DNA of 64,000 bases from Saprospiraceae bacterium (GTDB taxonomy: Bacteria; Bacteroidota; Bacteroidia; Chitinophagales; Saprospiraceae). A model generated the notes under the pieces. The model saw only the letters and a list, made by a program, of their open reading frames with translations. It was not told the origin of the DNA and did not search any database. The stretch lies in the NCBI GenBank assembly GCA_016717265.1, contig JADKFX010000001.1, forward strand, positions 248,001 to 312,000. Direction: 5' to 3'. Below are positions 37,142 through 45,687 of the stretch, one piece after another. The translations under genes were made by a program, and so were the position numbers. Within the stretch, counting starts at the first letter, position 1. The number at the start of each line of letters is the position of its first letter.

Positions 37142-40100
37142 TTACCGAATAACTTCAAATTTTCCATTCTTCATTGATCCATCTGCACTCTTTACTTGAA
37201 TAAAATATAAACCTTGAGACCAATCGCCGGTATCCATTTTATGAATTGATTCAAAAACTGTATTATCTGAAAAATAAACTTGCTTTCCATCAAGATCAAA
37301 AACTTTTACAGATTGTATGATTCCATTTTTTAATCCTATACTAAGAATATCTGATACCGGGTTTGGAAATAATATCAATTCATTTTCTTTAAATATCAAT
37401 TTTTCAATTTGATCTTCAGGAATTGTGCTCTCGGATACATCCAAAATTGAATTCAAACAATTTTCTGCACATAATAACTTATAAATATCATTTGTACTTT
37501 TTAATGATTGATTTCCACCATGCGTCACATTATTGACGATATTTATACAATAATCTTCAACTTCTCCATACAGGAATGTACAACAAGGATTCGCCGGATA
37601 AGATCCATAGGACATAGCAACCCGCATTCTGGTAGATTTTGGAGTGCATCCAGGGATTGTCACATCGCCGCAAATTTTTGTTGTCCCGGTTCCATATGCA
37701 AATAATTCACCTGCATCTTCAAAATCAGAATCTCCATTAAAATCTATCCATACCTTCCAATAAACTTGATAGCTTCCGCCAGCAAAGCCTGGTGTTAAAC
37801 ATAAATTATAGGTGTTCCCTGTGATGACCTCTATACATGGATTACTAAAATATTTATAACCTCCATTTGGACCTGAACAATTATCCACATTTGCTAATTT
37901 GACACATTGGATCCAAAGATTACTACAATCTAAACCCTTAGATGGACAATATGTACTTCCATTACAATTTACCGTTACATAAAAGCTACAAGTATCTGTT
38001 GCTTTTCCTTGTTTAGCAACATAGGTCACTTTTGTTGTTCCACATGGAAATAATGCTCCACAAGGCGGCCCTTCAATTTGTGTTATGGTATAACATGGAA
38101 TTTTACAAATAAATTCACGGGTACTGGTATTGTATTGATCATTCCAAGTTCCATCTGGTACCAATTCAACATAATCTTGTTCTCCATTTGCATTATTCGG
38201 CTGTCCGGTATACCAGTTCGTAAAACTTAATGGCGAACCATCAAGCCATTGAAAAACACCTTCAATATTGCTATCGTGCAATCCAATAAAGGCTGTTTGT
38301 CCCATTAGTTTATTGGCAACCCATTGATTTTCTGCAAGTGAATTCATAACACATAATTGTCCGCCAACATTTTCACAAATCACTTTAGCCGATGGCCAGG
38401 TCGCAGGACTTAAGGAACAAAAATATCGATTCCCTAAATAGGTACCCATGTATATAAATCCGGAAATAGTATCATTACATGGTTTACAAGTCGTAACGGT
38501 AGGATGATTCCAATTTACGACTGCACCATTCCAATTAGGATCTTTATCCACGGTTATATTATTAGGACACTGAATCTTTAGGCCAGTTCCTAAAACCGTT
38601 ACTTTGAAACTATGGTTGGTTAAATTTCCACAATAATCTAATGCAGTATAAACTACCACCGTAGTTCCTGCTGGAAAAGTATTACCAGGTTTGTAATTAG
38701 ACGTCACTTGCTTTACACCACAATTATCTGTTGCAGTTGCTGGATTCCACCATGCTTTTGCTTCACAATCTCCTTTTGCATCCACTGTAATATCTTGTGG
38801 ACAATAATTAAAAACAGGCGGGATTGAATCTTTCAAATCAATAATCTGTGTACACTCCGAAAATAATTTTGGATCATTTGGATCCGTTGCTCTCCAAATT
38901 CGCTTAAACAATCTGGCATTTATACAAGAATAATTTTTTATTAAAACATCTACATACGTAATTACTGGAGTTCCACAAGAACTTGAATAGGGTATCGCAG
39001 TAGCAACGCCAGAAATCACCGGATTACAATTTATTTGAGGACAAGCAAAATAATCAGGCGGACAAATAATTTTTGGAGGCTTGTTACAACAGTTACCGAT
39101 AACATTCACTTTAAATGAATACGCTTTAGAATTCCCACAAACATCAGTAGCAATATAATTTACAAGCGTAGTACCTAAAGGAAATCTACTCCCAGGTGTA
39201 AATGTGGAAACTAAAGAAATAACTGCACAATTATCTTTTGCATCTGGTAAATTCCAATTTGCAATTGCACTACAGGTAATTGTATCAACAACAACATTTA
39301 CATCAGTAGGACCTGAAATAAAATGGGGTGCAATGGTATCTTTTAATTGAATATCTTGCAAACACTGTACTTTTAAATTAGGGTCATTTGGATCAATAGC
39401 TGACCAATGACGAATCAATCGTGTTGCGCCCATGCAAGGCCCAGTACTAATAATAATATCTTTATATGTTACGATGGGTGTAGAACATCCTGGATTCCCG
39501 GGATCCACCTTAGGAACACCGGTAATTGTTGGATCCGTAGAACTTCCCGGACAAGCAATAAAATCTAACGGACAGGTCATTGTTGGATTTACATTACAAC
39601 ATTCTGAAACCGTTATATTGAATGTCCATTGTGCCGTATTCCCACATACATCAGTCGCAAGATAATTGATAGTAGTGGTGCCAACATTAAAAATTGTGCC
39701 TGGCTGAATATTTGAAGTGATCACCACACCAGTGCATTTATCCGTTACTTGTGGAGTAATCCAATTTACTTTTGTTTGGCAATTAATTCCAGGACTTACA
39801 GTAATATCAATTGGACAACAGGTAAAAACCGGTGCCTGGTCATCTTTTAATTCTATAAATTGGGTACATGAAGATTTTTTTATTGTATCAATTGGATCCA
39901 AGGCTGTCCAAATACGGATAAGACTTATCGAACCCGGACAAGGACCTGAACTCAAAATAGAATCGCGATATCTATAAACTGGCACATTACAAAGTGGAGA
40001 ACCTGGTGTCACAATTGCAACTCCCGTTTTTGAAGGATCTGTTCCATCATTTGGACAGCCTAAATAATCTGGTGGACATCTTAAAACTGGAGGCAAATCA

Positions 40101-40741
40101 CAGCAGGATCCTAAAACATGAATACTAAAACTACAACTACTCATATTCCCGCATGGGTCTTCCGCACTATAGGTAACCTTTGTAGTTCCAATTGGAAATA
40201 TATCACCAGAAACATGACTTACGGATAAAAATAATTTACCACAATTATCAGATACGTTTGGTGAATTCCAAAAAACAGTAGCATTACAATTGCTATTTGC
40301 TATCACCGTAGTGTCTTTCGGACAATCATGAATCGTTGGTGCATCTGTGTCTTTTAGAATAATTTTTTGTAAACAGGAAGTGTTGAGTTTAGGATCTTGA
40401 GGGTCTGTAGCAGTCCAAACTCTATTGATCTCAATACTATTGATACAAGGTCCTTGAGAAATAATATTATCCAGAAAACTGATTAAAGGTTGACTACAGG
40501 AAGGTCCTCCAGGTATTCCATTTGCAAACCCTGTATTCGCAGGAGCTGTAGAGACTCCCGGGCAAGCATTAAAATCAGGTGGACAAGTAATAATCGGTGG
40601 AAAATTACATGCATAAATTTTCGAATTTGATTTTCCAGCTTTCTTTAGAAGCTTCGTTTGTGCAGATGTCATTGTAAGGAAGACAAACAAACATAAAATC
40701 GTTAAGCAATTCTTAGTAATTGCAATAGAGAACTTGTCCAT
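37142..40741 (-). CDS. Large secreted HYR-repeat protein with inserted C-type lectin domain and GEVED domain
   Basis: A 1199-residue T9SS protein. After the signal peptide, four repeats of about 155 residues (residues about 45-700) each hold a Cys-rich strand block (CPPDFxACPGxSTxPxxTG) and a HYR domain (CPxDITVxxxxxCxAxxxWxxPxVxDNC to CGNxxxxSFxVxVxG). A further HYR domain at about 725-920 is interrupted by a C-type lectin domain at about 765-880 (YFCSLSPATWPSAKVICENVGGQLCVMNSL, AFIGLHDSNIEGVFQWLDG). Next comes a GEVED-type domain (VYWKVWIDFNGDSDFEDAGELF and MRVAMSYGSYPANPC). The C-terminus, LILFPNPVSDILSIGLKNGI to GKFEVIR, is the type A sorting signal. Probable role: carbohydrate- or surface-binding adhesin. 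Confidence 0.88.
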   Translation of the reverse strand: MDKFSIAITKNCLTILCLFVFLTMTSAQTKLLKKAGKSNSKIYACNFPPIITCPPDFNACPGVSTAPANTGFANGIPGGPSCSQPLISFLDNIISQGPCINSIEINRVWTATDPQDPKLNTSCLQKIILKDTDAPTIHDCPKDTTVIANSNCNATVFWNSPNVSDNCGKLFLSVSHVSGDIFPIGTTKVTYSAEDPCGNMSSCSFSIHVLGSCCDLPPVLRCPPDYLGCPNDGTDPSKTGVAIVTPGSPLCNVPVYRYRDSILSSGPCPGSISLIRIWTALDPIDTIKKSSCTQFIELKDDQAPVFTCCPIDITVSPGINCQTKVNWITPQVTDKCTGVVITSNIQPGTIFNVGTTTINYLATDVCGNTAQWTFNITVSECCNVNPTMTCPLDFIACPGSSTDPTITGVPKVDPGNPGCSTPIVTYKDIIISTGPCMGATRLIRHWSAIDPNDPNLKVQCLQDIQLKDTIAPHFISGPTDVNVVVDTITCSAIANWNLPDAKDNCAVISLVSTFTPGSRFPLGTTLVNYIATDVCGNSKAYSFKVNVIGNCCNKPPKIICPPDYFACPQINCNPVISGVATAIPYSSSCGTPVITYVDVLIKNYSCINARLFKRIWRATDPNDPKLFSECTQIIDLKDSIPPVFNYCPQDITVDAKGDCEAKAWWNPATATDNCGVKQVTSNYKPGNTFPAGTTVVVYTALDYCGNLTNHSFKVTVLGTGLKIQCPNNITVDKDPNWNGAVVNWNHPTVTTCKPCNDTISGFIYMGTYLGNRYFCSLSPATWPSAKVICENVGGQLCVMNSLAENQWVANKLMGQTAFIGLHDSNIEGVFQWLDGSPLSFTNWYTGQPNNANGEQDYVELVPDGTWNDQYNTSTREFICKIPCYTITQIEGPPCGALFPCGTTKVTYVAKQGKATDTCSFYVTVNCNGSTYCPSKGLDCSNLWIQCVKLANVDNCSGPNGGYKYFSNPCIEVITGNTYNLCLTPGFAGGSYQVYWKVWIDFNGDSDFEDAGELFAYGTGTTKICGDVTIPGCTPKSTRMRVAMSYGSYPANPCCTFLYGEVEDYCINIVNNVTHGGNQSLKSTNDIYKLLCAENCLNSILDVSESTIPEDQIEKLIFKENELILFPNPVSDILSIGLKNGIIQSVKVFDLDGKQVYFSDNTVFESIHKMDTGDWSQGLYFIQVKSADGSMKNGKFEVIR

Positions 40742-40865
40742 AACAGGGTATAGATTTGAATAAAAGTGAATAAAGCGCTTAAAGGCGCAAAGAATGCTTA
40801 AAGTGTAACTGTAAAACGTGTGACGATAGGTGTCCCAAAACCTGGGAAAAACAAAAATATTAATT

Positions 40866-40873
40866 CAAAGGTA
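40866..40873 (-). promoter_or_regulatory. -7 promoter box of the HYR-lectin gene
   Basis: TACCTTTG on the minus strand, 125 bases before the start. The long leader between holds no recognisable structure. Confidence 0.4.
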
Positions 40874-41061
40874 ATAAATTCATTTAATACTATCACATTA
40901 AAAATTAAATTTTAAGCATTCATTTGAAATAGCAAATACAAATTCTAACAAATCCATAAATTCAGAATCCATACTTATTACACTTCCAAATTGTATTCAA
41001 TTTAAATTATTCTATTTGAAAGTCCAGTTTCAACTCCCTTCTTAAAAGTAAATTACCTTGT

Positions 41062-42078
41062 TTATTTATAAAGATTAGCATCTGGATTACCGTCTCCATT
41101 CGCATCAAAACCAGTTACCTTGAGTTTAATTTTTAAATATCCATTTGTGCCTGTAGTTCCAAATTGATCTGTTATCAATAATAGCCCATATGCCTGCCGA
41201 TTTCCCATTTCTGTTTTAATTGCGAAAACCTTTCCATTTATTTTTGTCCGGCTCTCAAATTTATCTTTGAATCCGGAAATTTGTTTGATCACCGCCATCA
41301 ATTGATTATTATTTTGAATTTTTTCAAATTTCTCTGCAGTTAAACTGGTCAAGGCAATTTCACTTTCATTTACTTCATCCCATTGCTTTACAGGAATGTT
41401 TACGTCTTTAAAATTGCTTCCTCTAAAATAATAATTTGAGAAATTATCTTGTTTCACATAAGATGGAGTTAACAATGCATACATGGGAGCAGATCCAAAA
41501 TAATCTGTAGCTGTGAAAATTAAATCTACATTGGAAGTATTACCCGCTGCATCTATATCATCCATGACTTGACCTTGCATTATGTCAATATAACAACCAT
41601 ATTGCTTGTGATTTTGATTTCCAAGATTGGCTGTACCATCAACATTGTAATCTGAAGATTCAGGAACCAATATAGCTTCTTCAGGAGATTCCTGCACGAT
41701 GTCTTCTGCATCCGTTGCTTCTAAACTTTCAGTGGGCTCTTGTAAAGTCTCTGTAACTTCTGAATTTGGATTCGGAGCATCCATAGAATTTGATGACTTT
41801 TTTAATCGCAATCTCAGAATCGGTTCAAAAATTTTAATAATTGATTTTACATTTTGCACCGTTGATTTTACTTGTACACCTGCCGTTTGCATATTTTGAT
41901 TCATCAATGCACTTTCTTGTTGGATTTCCATACTTTTCTGGCTAATTTTTTCAGTAGTCTTGACAGCTTTTTGTCCTGCTGTTTTCTTTGCAGCAGACTC
42001 TTGCGCATTTGACTTCTGAACCAATGCACATAAAATTAGGATTAACATTTTACAATGAGATCGTATTAAAGATTTCAT
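41062..42078 (-). CDS. Secreted protein with coiled-coil and acidic linker, unrecognised
   Basis: A 338-residue exported protein (signal MKSLIRSHCKMLILILCALVQKSNAQ). Residues about 28-95 are a helical coiled coil (AAKKTAGQKAVKTTEKISQKSMEIQQES), residues about 98-150 are an acidic low-complexity linker (TEDVQ/PESS type), and residues about 155-338 form a compact domain with CYIDIMQGQVMDDIDAAG, KDVNIPVKQWDEVNESEIALTSL and a Ca-loop-like FDANGDGNPDANLYK end. I recognise no family. It is the last gene of the minus-strand run below the kinase, with a 109-bp gap before it, so a shared promoter is possible but not shown. Confidence 0.55.
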   Translation of the reverse strand: MKSLIRSHCKMLILILCALVQKSNAQESAAKKTAGQKAVKTTEKISQKSMEIQQESALMNQNMQTAGVQVKSTVQNVKSIIKIFEPILRLRLKKSSNSMDAPNPNSEVTETLQEPTESLEATDAEDIVQESPEEAILVPESSDYNVDGTANLGNQNHKQYGCYIDIMQGQVMDDIDAAGNTSNVDLIFTATDYFGSAPMYALLTPSYVKQDNFSNYYFRGSNFKDVNIPVKQWDEVNESEIALTSLTAEKFEKIQNNNQLMAVIKQISGFKDKFESRTKINGKVFAIKTEMGNRQAYGLLLITDQFGTTGTNGYLKIKLKVTGFDANGDGNPDANLYK

Positions 42079-42187
42079 GATGTGAAATTTTATTGGATTT
42101 ATTTAAATTAAAAATTATTATTCTAATTTTCTACAGTGTCTGTGCCCAGTTGGATTAAATTAGCAAACCAGCTCAAAAAGCATACTA

Positions 42188-42697
42188 CTATTTAGTACCC
42201 GGATTCACTATCAAAGAATTGTTTGACAAAATGGCATCATCATTATTCGTATTATTGTCATTGACAATATCTGGATCAAATACAATAATTACTTGATAAT
42301 CTGGTACAAACTCTTTACCAATCTTAAATGCTGGTCGTTCAAACACAATCTTTATCTTTTCATTGCATTTCAGATTTTTGAATGGAATTTGCTTGACCAA
42401 TTTCTTTTCAGTATCAGAATGAATTTCCCAAAGTTGAATACTTTGTTGATTCGTATTGGAAATGAAATCTTTGCCCCCGATATTCTTTACGGTTCCTATA
42501 ATCCGAAAATTACTGCCAGTTGCTTTTTTAATAGCTTTAAAGTCAATAGAATTTACAGCAATATCCACCGTATTTAAATATACTGAATTGCTATTTGTGA
42601 TAATTTGCCTATTTGCAGATTTTACTTTTGGATTATGCTGTGCTTGAAGAAGACTAACAAAAAAGAAACTAAATAAAACAAGGGAGCAATTTTTCAT
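42188..42697 (-). CDS. Secreted CARDB-like domain protein
   Basis: The start is placed at MKNCSLVLFSFFFVSLLQAQ (169 residues), giving a signal peptide; longer frames start at 42703 and 42808. The mature part looks like a single CARDB/Ig-like fold: VDIAVNSIDFKAIKKATGSNFRIIGTVKNIGGKDFISNTNQQSIQLWEIHS, then KIKIVFERPAFKIGKEFVPDYQVIIVFDPD. CARDB domains are adhesive modules in bacterial surface proteins. It lies 67 bp downstream of the cysteine-peptidase-like gene, on the same strand. Confidence 0.6.
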   Translation of the reverse strand: MKNCSLVLFSFFFVSLLQAQHNPKVKSANRQIITNSNSVYLNTVDIAVNSIDFKAIKKATGSNFRIIGTVKNIGGKDFISNTNQQSIQLWEIHSDTEKKLVKQIPFKNLKCNEKIKIVFERPAFKIGKEFVPDYQVIIVFDPDIVNDNNTNNDDAILSNNSLIVNPGTK

Positions 42698-42764
42698 AAT
42701 CATTAACTTTATATTAAACTTTTCAGAATTAAAGCGATGAAAATTAATTAAGCCTTTTAAATAC

Positions 42765-43961
42765 TTAAAGAATAATTTTTGCTTCAAATGGCTTGTTATT
42801 CCCATCAAATCTTACAAGTGGTTTACCAAAAGCTCCAAAAATATCTTTGTAATTTGAGCCTTCCTTTGCAATGATACGAAAAGAATCCATATTCCAGTTA
42901 TCGCCACCAATGCCGCCTCCAAATGTAGTTTGTAAAACAACACTTTTAATTTGATCTAACTTTACTCCAGGTTCTAAACGAATTGGTACAATCTGATAAT
43001 AATTATCAATCCAACGTACTCTTTTATTCAGGTTTTCGAATTTTTGTGATTTTCCGTTTTTGTAATATACGGTGGCATTTAAATTGTCATTTCCACCTCT
43101 TAAATCATCTGCACCTGTATAAAATTCCAATAATAATTCTCCGACATTACCATTTTTACTCATCACTTCAGATTGTATTTGTGGTGGCCTAACAGGTCTA
43201 TAATTTTTATCTACAAAATAGGTCATCCATGAACAGCTTAAATCTTCTTTGTAATGGTAACTATTCTTTGAAGGGTCTGGTACTAATGTCATGGTTCTAT
43301 TTGGAAAATTTGGATCACATATGAATATTTTCAAATCTTCTTTATAGTTTCCAAGATCCCCCTTATAACGACCTAACTGATACCCGATAGCAATCACTTG
43401 GTGATGTGCTTCTGTACCTCCACTTCCTGCTTTAAATAAACCTAGCACTGCTGGTCTTCCGGAATCGATAATTTCTTTAAGTTCTTGTAAACGGCCTCCA
43501 TTAAAACCCTGGATGCCCCAATTAAAAAACTCTGTTGTCCGCGTTCCAAACGGATTTACAATAAGTTCTGCCCATTTATCCACATTTGATAAAATAGATT
43601 GTTTTTGTCGATCTTCTATAAAATTTCCCAAGGTTGATCCATTATATGGACGAAACATTTGTTGTGGAATTGTTTTACCTGCAAAATAATAATCCAACAT
43701 AGTGTAAGACATGCCGCCACATGCTCCAGCAAGGACAGGCCCATTTGCAACAATTAAAGGCAACTCCCAATGAATATCGTTTACAAATTTTAAGCCATGG
43801 ATCTCCGGTTTAAAATTTGACATTTTACTATTCAGGAGTAAATTCTGCGTTTTAATAGGAACACTTGTTATTTTAGCTGTATGCTTTGATTGCGAATAAC
43901 TTGCACTCATTGCTATTGTTACAATAAATAAAATGCTGATTACATTAATTTTTGATTTCAT
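42765..43961 (-). CDS. Secreted papain-like (C39/C1-fold) cysteine peptidase with DDLRGG domain
   Basis: The start is placed at MKSKINVISILFIVTIAMS (398 residues), with signal peptide. The first domain (about residues 55-260) carries the order expected of a papain-like fold: Cys81 in GACGGMSYTML at a helix start, His186/187 in AHHQVIAIGYQL, and Asp216 in FICDPNFPNRT. Residues about 275-398 form an uncharacterised domain: FYTGADDLRGGNDNLN, NLNKRVRWIDNYYQI, KLDQIKSVVLQTTFGGG, GGDNWNMDSFRI and GKPLVRFDGNN. The same domain ends the neighbouring gene (44018-44728). No T9SS domain is seen. It overlaps the neighbour by a longer start, and the two are probably co-transcribed. Peptidase activity is inferred from residue order only. 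Confidence 0.65.
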   Translation of the reverse strand: MKSKINVISILFIVTIAMSASYSQSKHTAKITSVPIKTQNLLLNSKMSNFKPEIHGLKFVNDIHWELPLIVANGPVLAGACGGMSYTMLDYYFAGKTIPQQMFRPYNGSTLGNFIEDRQKQSILSNVDKWAELIVNPFGTRTTEFFNWGIQGFNGGRLQELKEIIDSGRPAVLGLFKAGSGGTEAHHQVIAIGYQLGRYKGDLGNYKEDLKIFICDPNFPNRTMTLVPDPSKNSYHYKEDLSCSWMTYFVDKNYRPVRPPQIQSEVMSKNGNVGELLLEFYTGADDLRGGNDNLNATVYYKNGKSQKFENLNKRVRWIDNYYQIVPIRLEPGVKLDQIKSVVLQTTFGGGIGGDNWNMDSFRIIAKEGSNYKDIFGAFGKPLVRFDGNNKPFEAKIIL

Positions 43962-44017
43962 AATTTTAGTTTTAATGGATATGATTGAATTATATTTTTT
44001 TATACTTTTTAATAATA

Positions 44018-44728
44018 TTATCTGCAAGTAGCACCATAAACAGGCATGGTATATCGCTTATTACTTCCAGTAAATCGAACTAACGGAGCACCTGATCCTC
44101 TGAATAATAGAACTCCATCTGGATAAGCACTACTGATATAATAAATGTTGAGTTCATCTACATTCCAATTATCAGTACTATCAAATATGCTTGCTCCACC
44201 ACTTTCATAAGTGAGTCTCATGTCCAGAATTTGATCTAATCTTACACCTGCAATTGGAAATTCCATGGTTCGGTTTGAATTTCCTGTTAGTCCTCCATTG
44301 CCTGCTACAATCCGATGGATTCTAGTTCCAGAATTCATGACATTGACATGCATACTCGCTTTACTGCCACCCCGAAGGTCATCACTTCCTGTTTTGAGAA
44401 TTACCCGGAGCCTTGAATCAGCAGCATTTATTGTTCTGGAGATTATGGTACATCCTCTAACTCCAAGGTTTGCGCCTGCTCCTGCTTCATTTCTCCAAAA
44501 TTTACAGATGCCTGTACAGCCACCTTCATTGGCCATCAATACTAAAACTCCTATTGGAATTTTAATGGATTTAACATTGAAAGGAAGACTGATTTCTCTG
44601 CTAATACCTACGCGCTGTGATGTTCCTCTGTAATCCGGTTCACTATAGATGATAACTTGACTCGTTAATGAATTAGAAATGCAGAAAAAACTGCAGAATA
44701 AAATAAAATTAAATACTTTGTTTTTCAT
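44018..44728 (-). CDS. Secreted beta/gamma-crystallin-like plus DDLRGG domain protein
   Basis: A 236-residue exported protein. Residues about 24-100 resemble a beta/gamma-crystallin fold (QVIIYSEPDYRGTSQRVGI, then CKFWRNEAGAGANLGVRGCTI), a Ca-binding or structural module. Residues about 105-236 are the same uncharacterised domain as in the adjacent peptidase-like protein: LKTGSDDLRGGSKASMHVNV, GVRLDQILDMRLTYESGG, STDNWNVDELNIYY and GAPLVRFTGSNKRY. It is the first of the secreted genes after the regulator. A TACCTTTG box 37 bases upstream and two copies of a 14-bp motif beyond it mark its promoter as a likely regulator target. Confidence 0.65.
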   Translation of the reverse strand: MKNKVFNFILFCSFFCISNSLTSQVIIYSEPDYRGTSQRVGISREISLPFNVKSIKIPIGVLVLMANEGGCTGICKFWRNEAGAGANLGVRGCTIISRTINAADSRLRVILKTGSDDLRGGSKASMHVNVMNSGTRIHRIVAGNGGLTGNSNRTMEFPIAGVRLDQILDMRLTYESGGASIFDSTDNWNVDELNIYYISSAYPDGVLLFRGSGAPLVRFTGSNKRYTMPVYGATCR

Positions 44729-44764
44729 AATTTATAAATTTTTAAAATGAATAAAATAATAAAA

Positions 44765-44772
44765 CAAAGGTA
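44765..44772 (-). promoter_or_regulatory. -7 promoter box of the crystallin-DDLRGG gene
   Basis: TACCTTTG on the minus strand, 37 bases before the start, with a TTG 20 bases further upstream in the -33 position. This fits the Bacteroidota promoter spacing. Confidence 0.55.
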
Positions 44773-44804
44773 TTGGGGTCTGGAACCAGAACCAAAAAAT
44801 TGCC

Positions 44805-44851
44805 ATCACATGATCGTGTTAAAAATCCTGCTCAAGCATCACATAATCATG
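44805..44851 (-). promoter_or_regulatory. Two copies of ATCACATRATCRTG, candidate regulator sites
   Basis: ATCACATGATCGTG (44805-44818) and ATCACATAATCATG (44838-44851) are direct repeats 33 bp apart, close to three helical turns, directly upstream of the promoter of the crystallin-DDLRGG gene. A third copy is at 45674-45687. The rest of 44852-44999 shows no gene. Confidence 0.5.
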
Positions 44852-44999
44852 TTTAAATTCTTAAGAATGTGGAGTATTTAAAAAATTTGAGAAATTCCAA
44901 TTTTTATAGATAAATAATTTCGTATTAGCGATGCCAATCCTTGATTCTGGAGGCCGCAAGTTTAGACTCAATAATAAAAATGGAAAAGAAGAAAATCAG

Positions 45000-45629
45000 T
45001 TACCGAAATTTACTAAAAGCATAGATGGCTTCTGTAGCACTATTCACTTGAAGTTTTTTATATATTTTTTTGATATGGGTTCTAATCGTATCAATACTTA
45101 ATTGCAATTTATCCGCCATCATTTTATAGCTATATCCCTTAACCAATAAGTCCAGGATTTCAATTTCCCGCTCTGTTAATGTTTCCGGTACATTCCCTTT
45201 AGAAGGACTAGATTTTGAAAATGAATTTAATATTTTTCTGGCAACACTTCCAGTCATTGGTGCACCTCCTTTCAATACTTCCCGAATTGCTGAAATTACA
45301 TTTTCAAAGTCATTCTTTAAAAGGTATCCATTCGCACCTGCACAAATCGCATTATAAATATTATCATTATCATCGAATATAGTTAACATAATAACAGGGA
45401 TTTCAATCTGCTTCCCCCGAATAATCCCTAATGCTTCAATTCCATTCATAATTGGCATATCAATATCCATTAGTATAACATCTGGATTAAATTCCTGAAT
45501 ATCATTTAATACTTCTGATGGATTAGCTTTTGCGGATAATACCTCAAAGTCCTGATTCCACATGAAAAGCGAACAAAGACTGCTTCTTAAGTGATCATTA
45601 TCTTCGTATATTATAATTCGAATGGGCAT
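45000..45629 (-). CDS. NarL/LuxR-family response regulator
   Basis: The start is placed at MPIRIIIYEDNDHLRSSL (209 residues); the longer frame from 45653 would run through the promoter box. The receiver domain has the acidic pair in YEDND, phosphoacceptor Asp55 in VILMDIDMPIMNG, Thr in MLTIFDD and Lys in GYLLKND. The C-terminal LuxR-type HTH is LTEREIEILDLLVKGYSYKMMADKLQLSIDTIRTHIKKIYKKL. It pairs with the sensor kinase that ends 54 bp upstream and probably controls the secreted genes immediately downstream. A motif copy and a promoter box lie between kinase and regulator. Confidence 0.92.
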   Translation of the reverse strand: MPIRIIIYEDNDHLRSSLCSLFMWNQDFEVLSAKANPSEVLNDIQEFNPDVILMDIDMPIMNGIEALGIIRGKQIEIPVIMLTIFDDNDNIYNAICAGANGYLLKNDFENVISAIREVLKGGAPMTGSVARKILNSFSKSSPSKGNVPETLTEREIEILDLLVKGYSYKMMADKLQLSIDTIRTHIKKIYKKLQVNSATEAIYAFSKFR

Positions 45630-45642
45630 ATTAAAATTTTTA

Positions 45643-45650
45643 CAAAGGTA
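45643..45650 (-). promoter_or_regulatory. -7 promoter box of the response regulator gene
   Basis: TACCTTTG on the minus strand, 14 bases before the regulator start, giving an almost leaderless transcript. A 14-bp motif copy lies 23 bases upstream of it. Confidence 0.45.
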
Positions 45651-45673
45651 CAAGAATGAAAAACAAATAGAGA

Positions 45674-45687
45674 ATCACATAATCATG
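45674..45687 (-). promoter_or_regulatory. Third copy of the ATCACATAATCATG motif, upstream of the regulator
   Basis: An exact copy of the motif at 44838-44851, overlapping the end of the kinase gene (stop at 45683) and upstream of the regulator's promoter box. This is the expected layout for autoregulation by the regulator. Confidence 0.5.
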
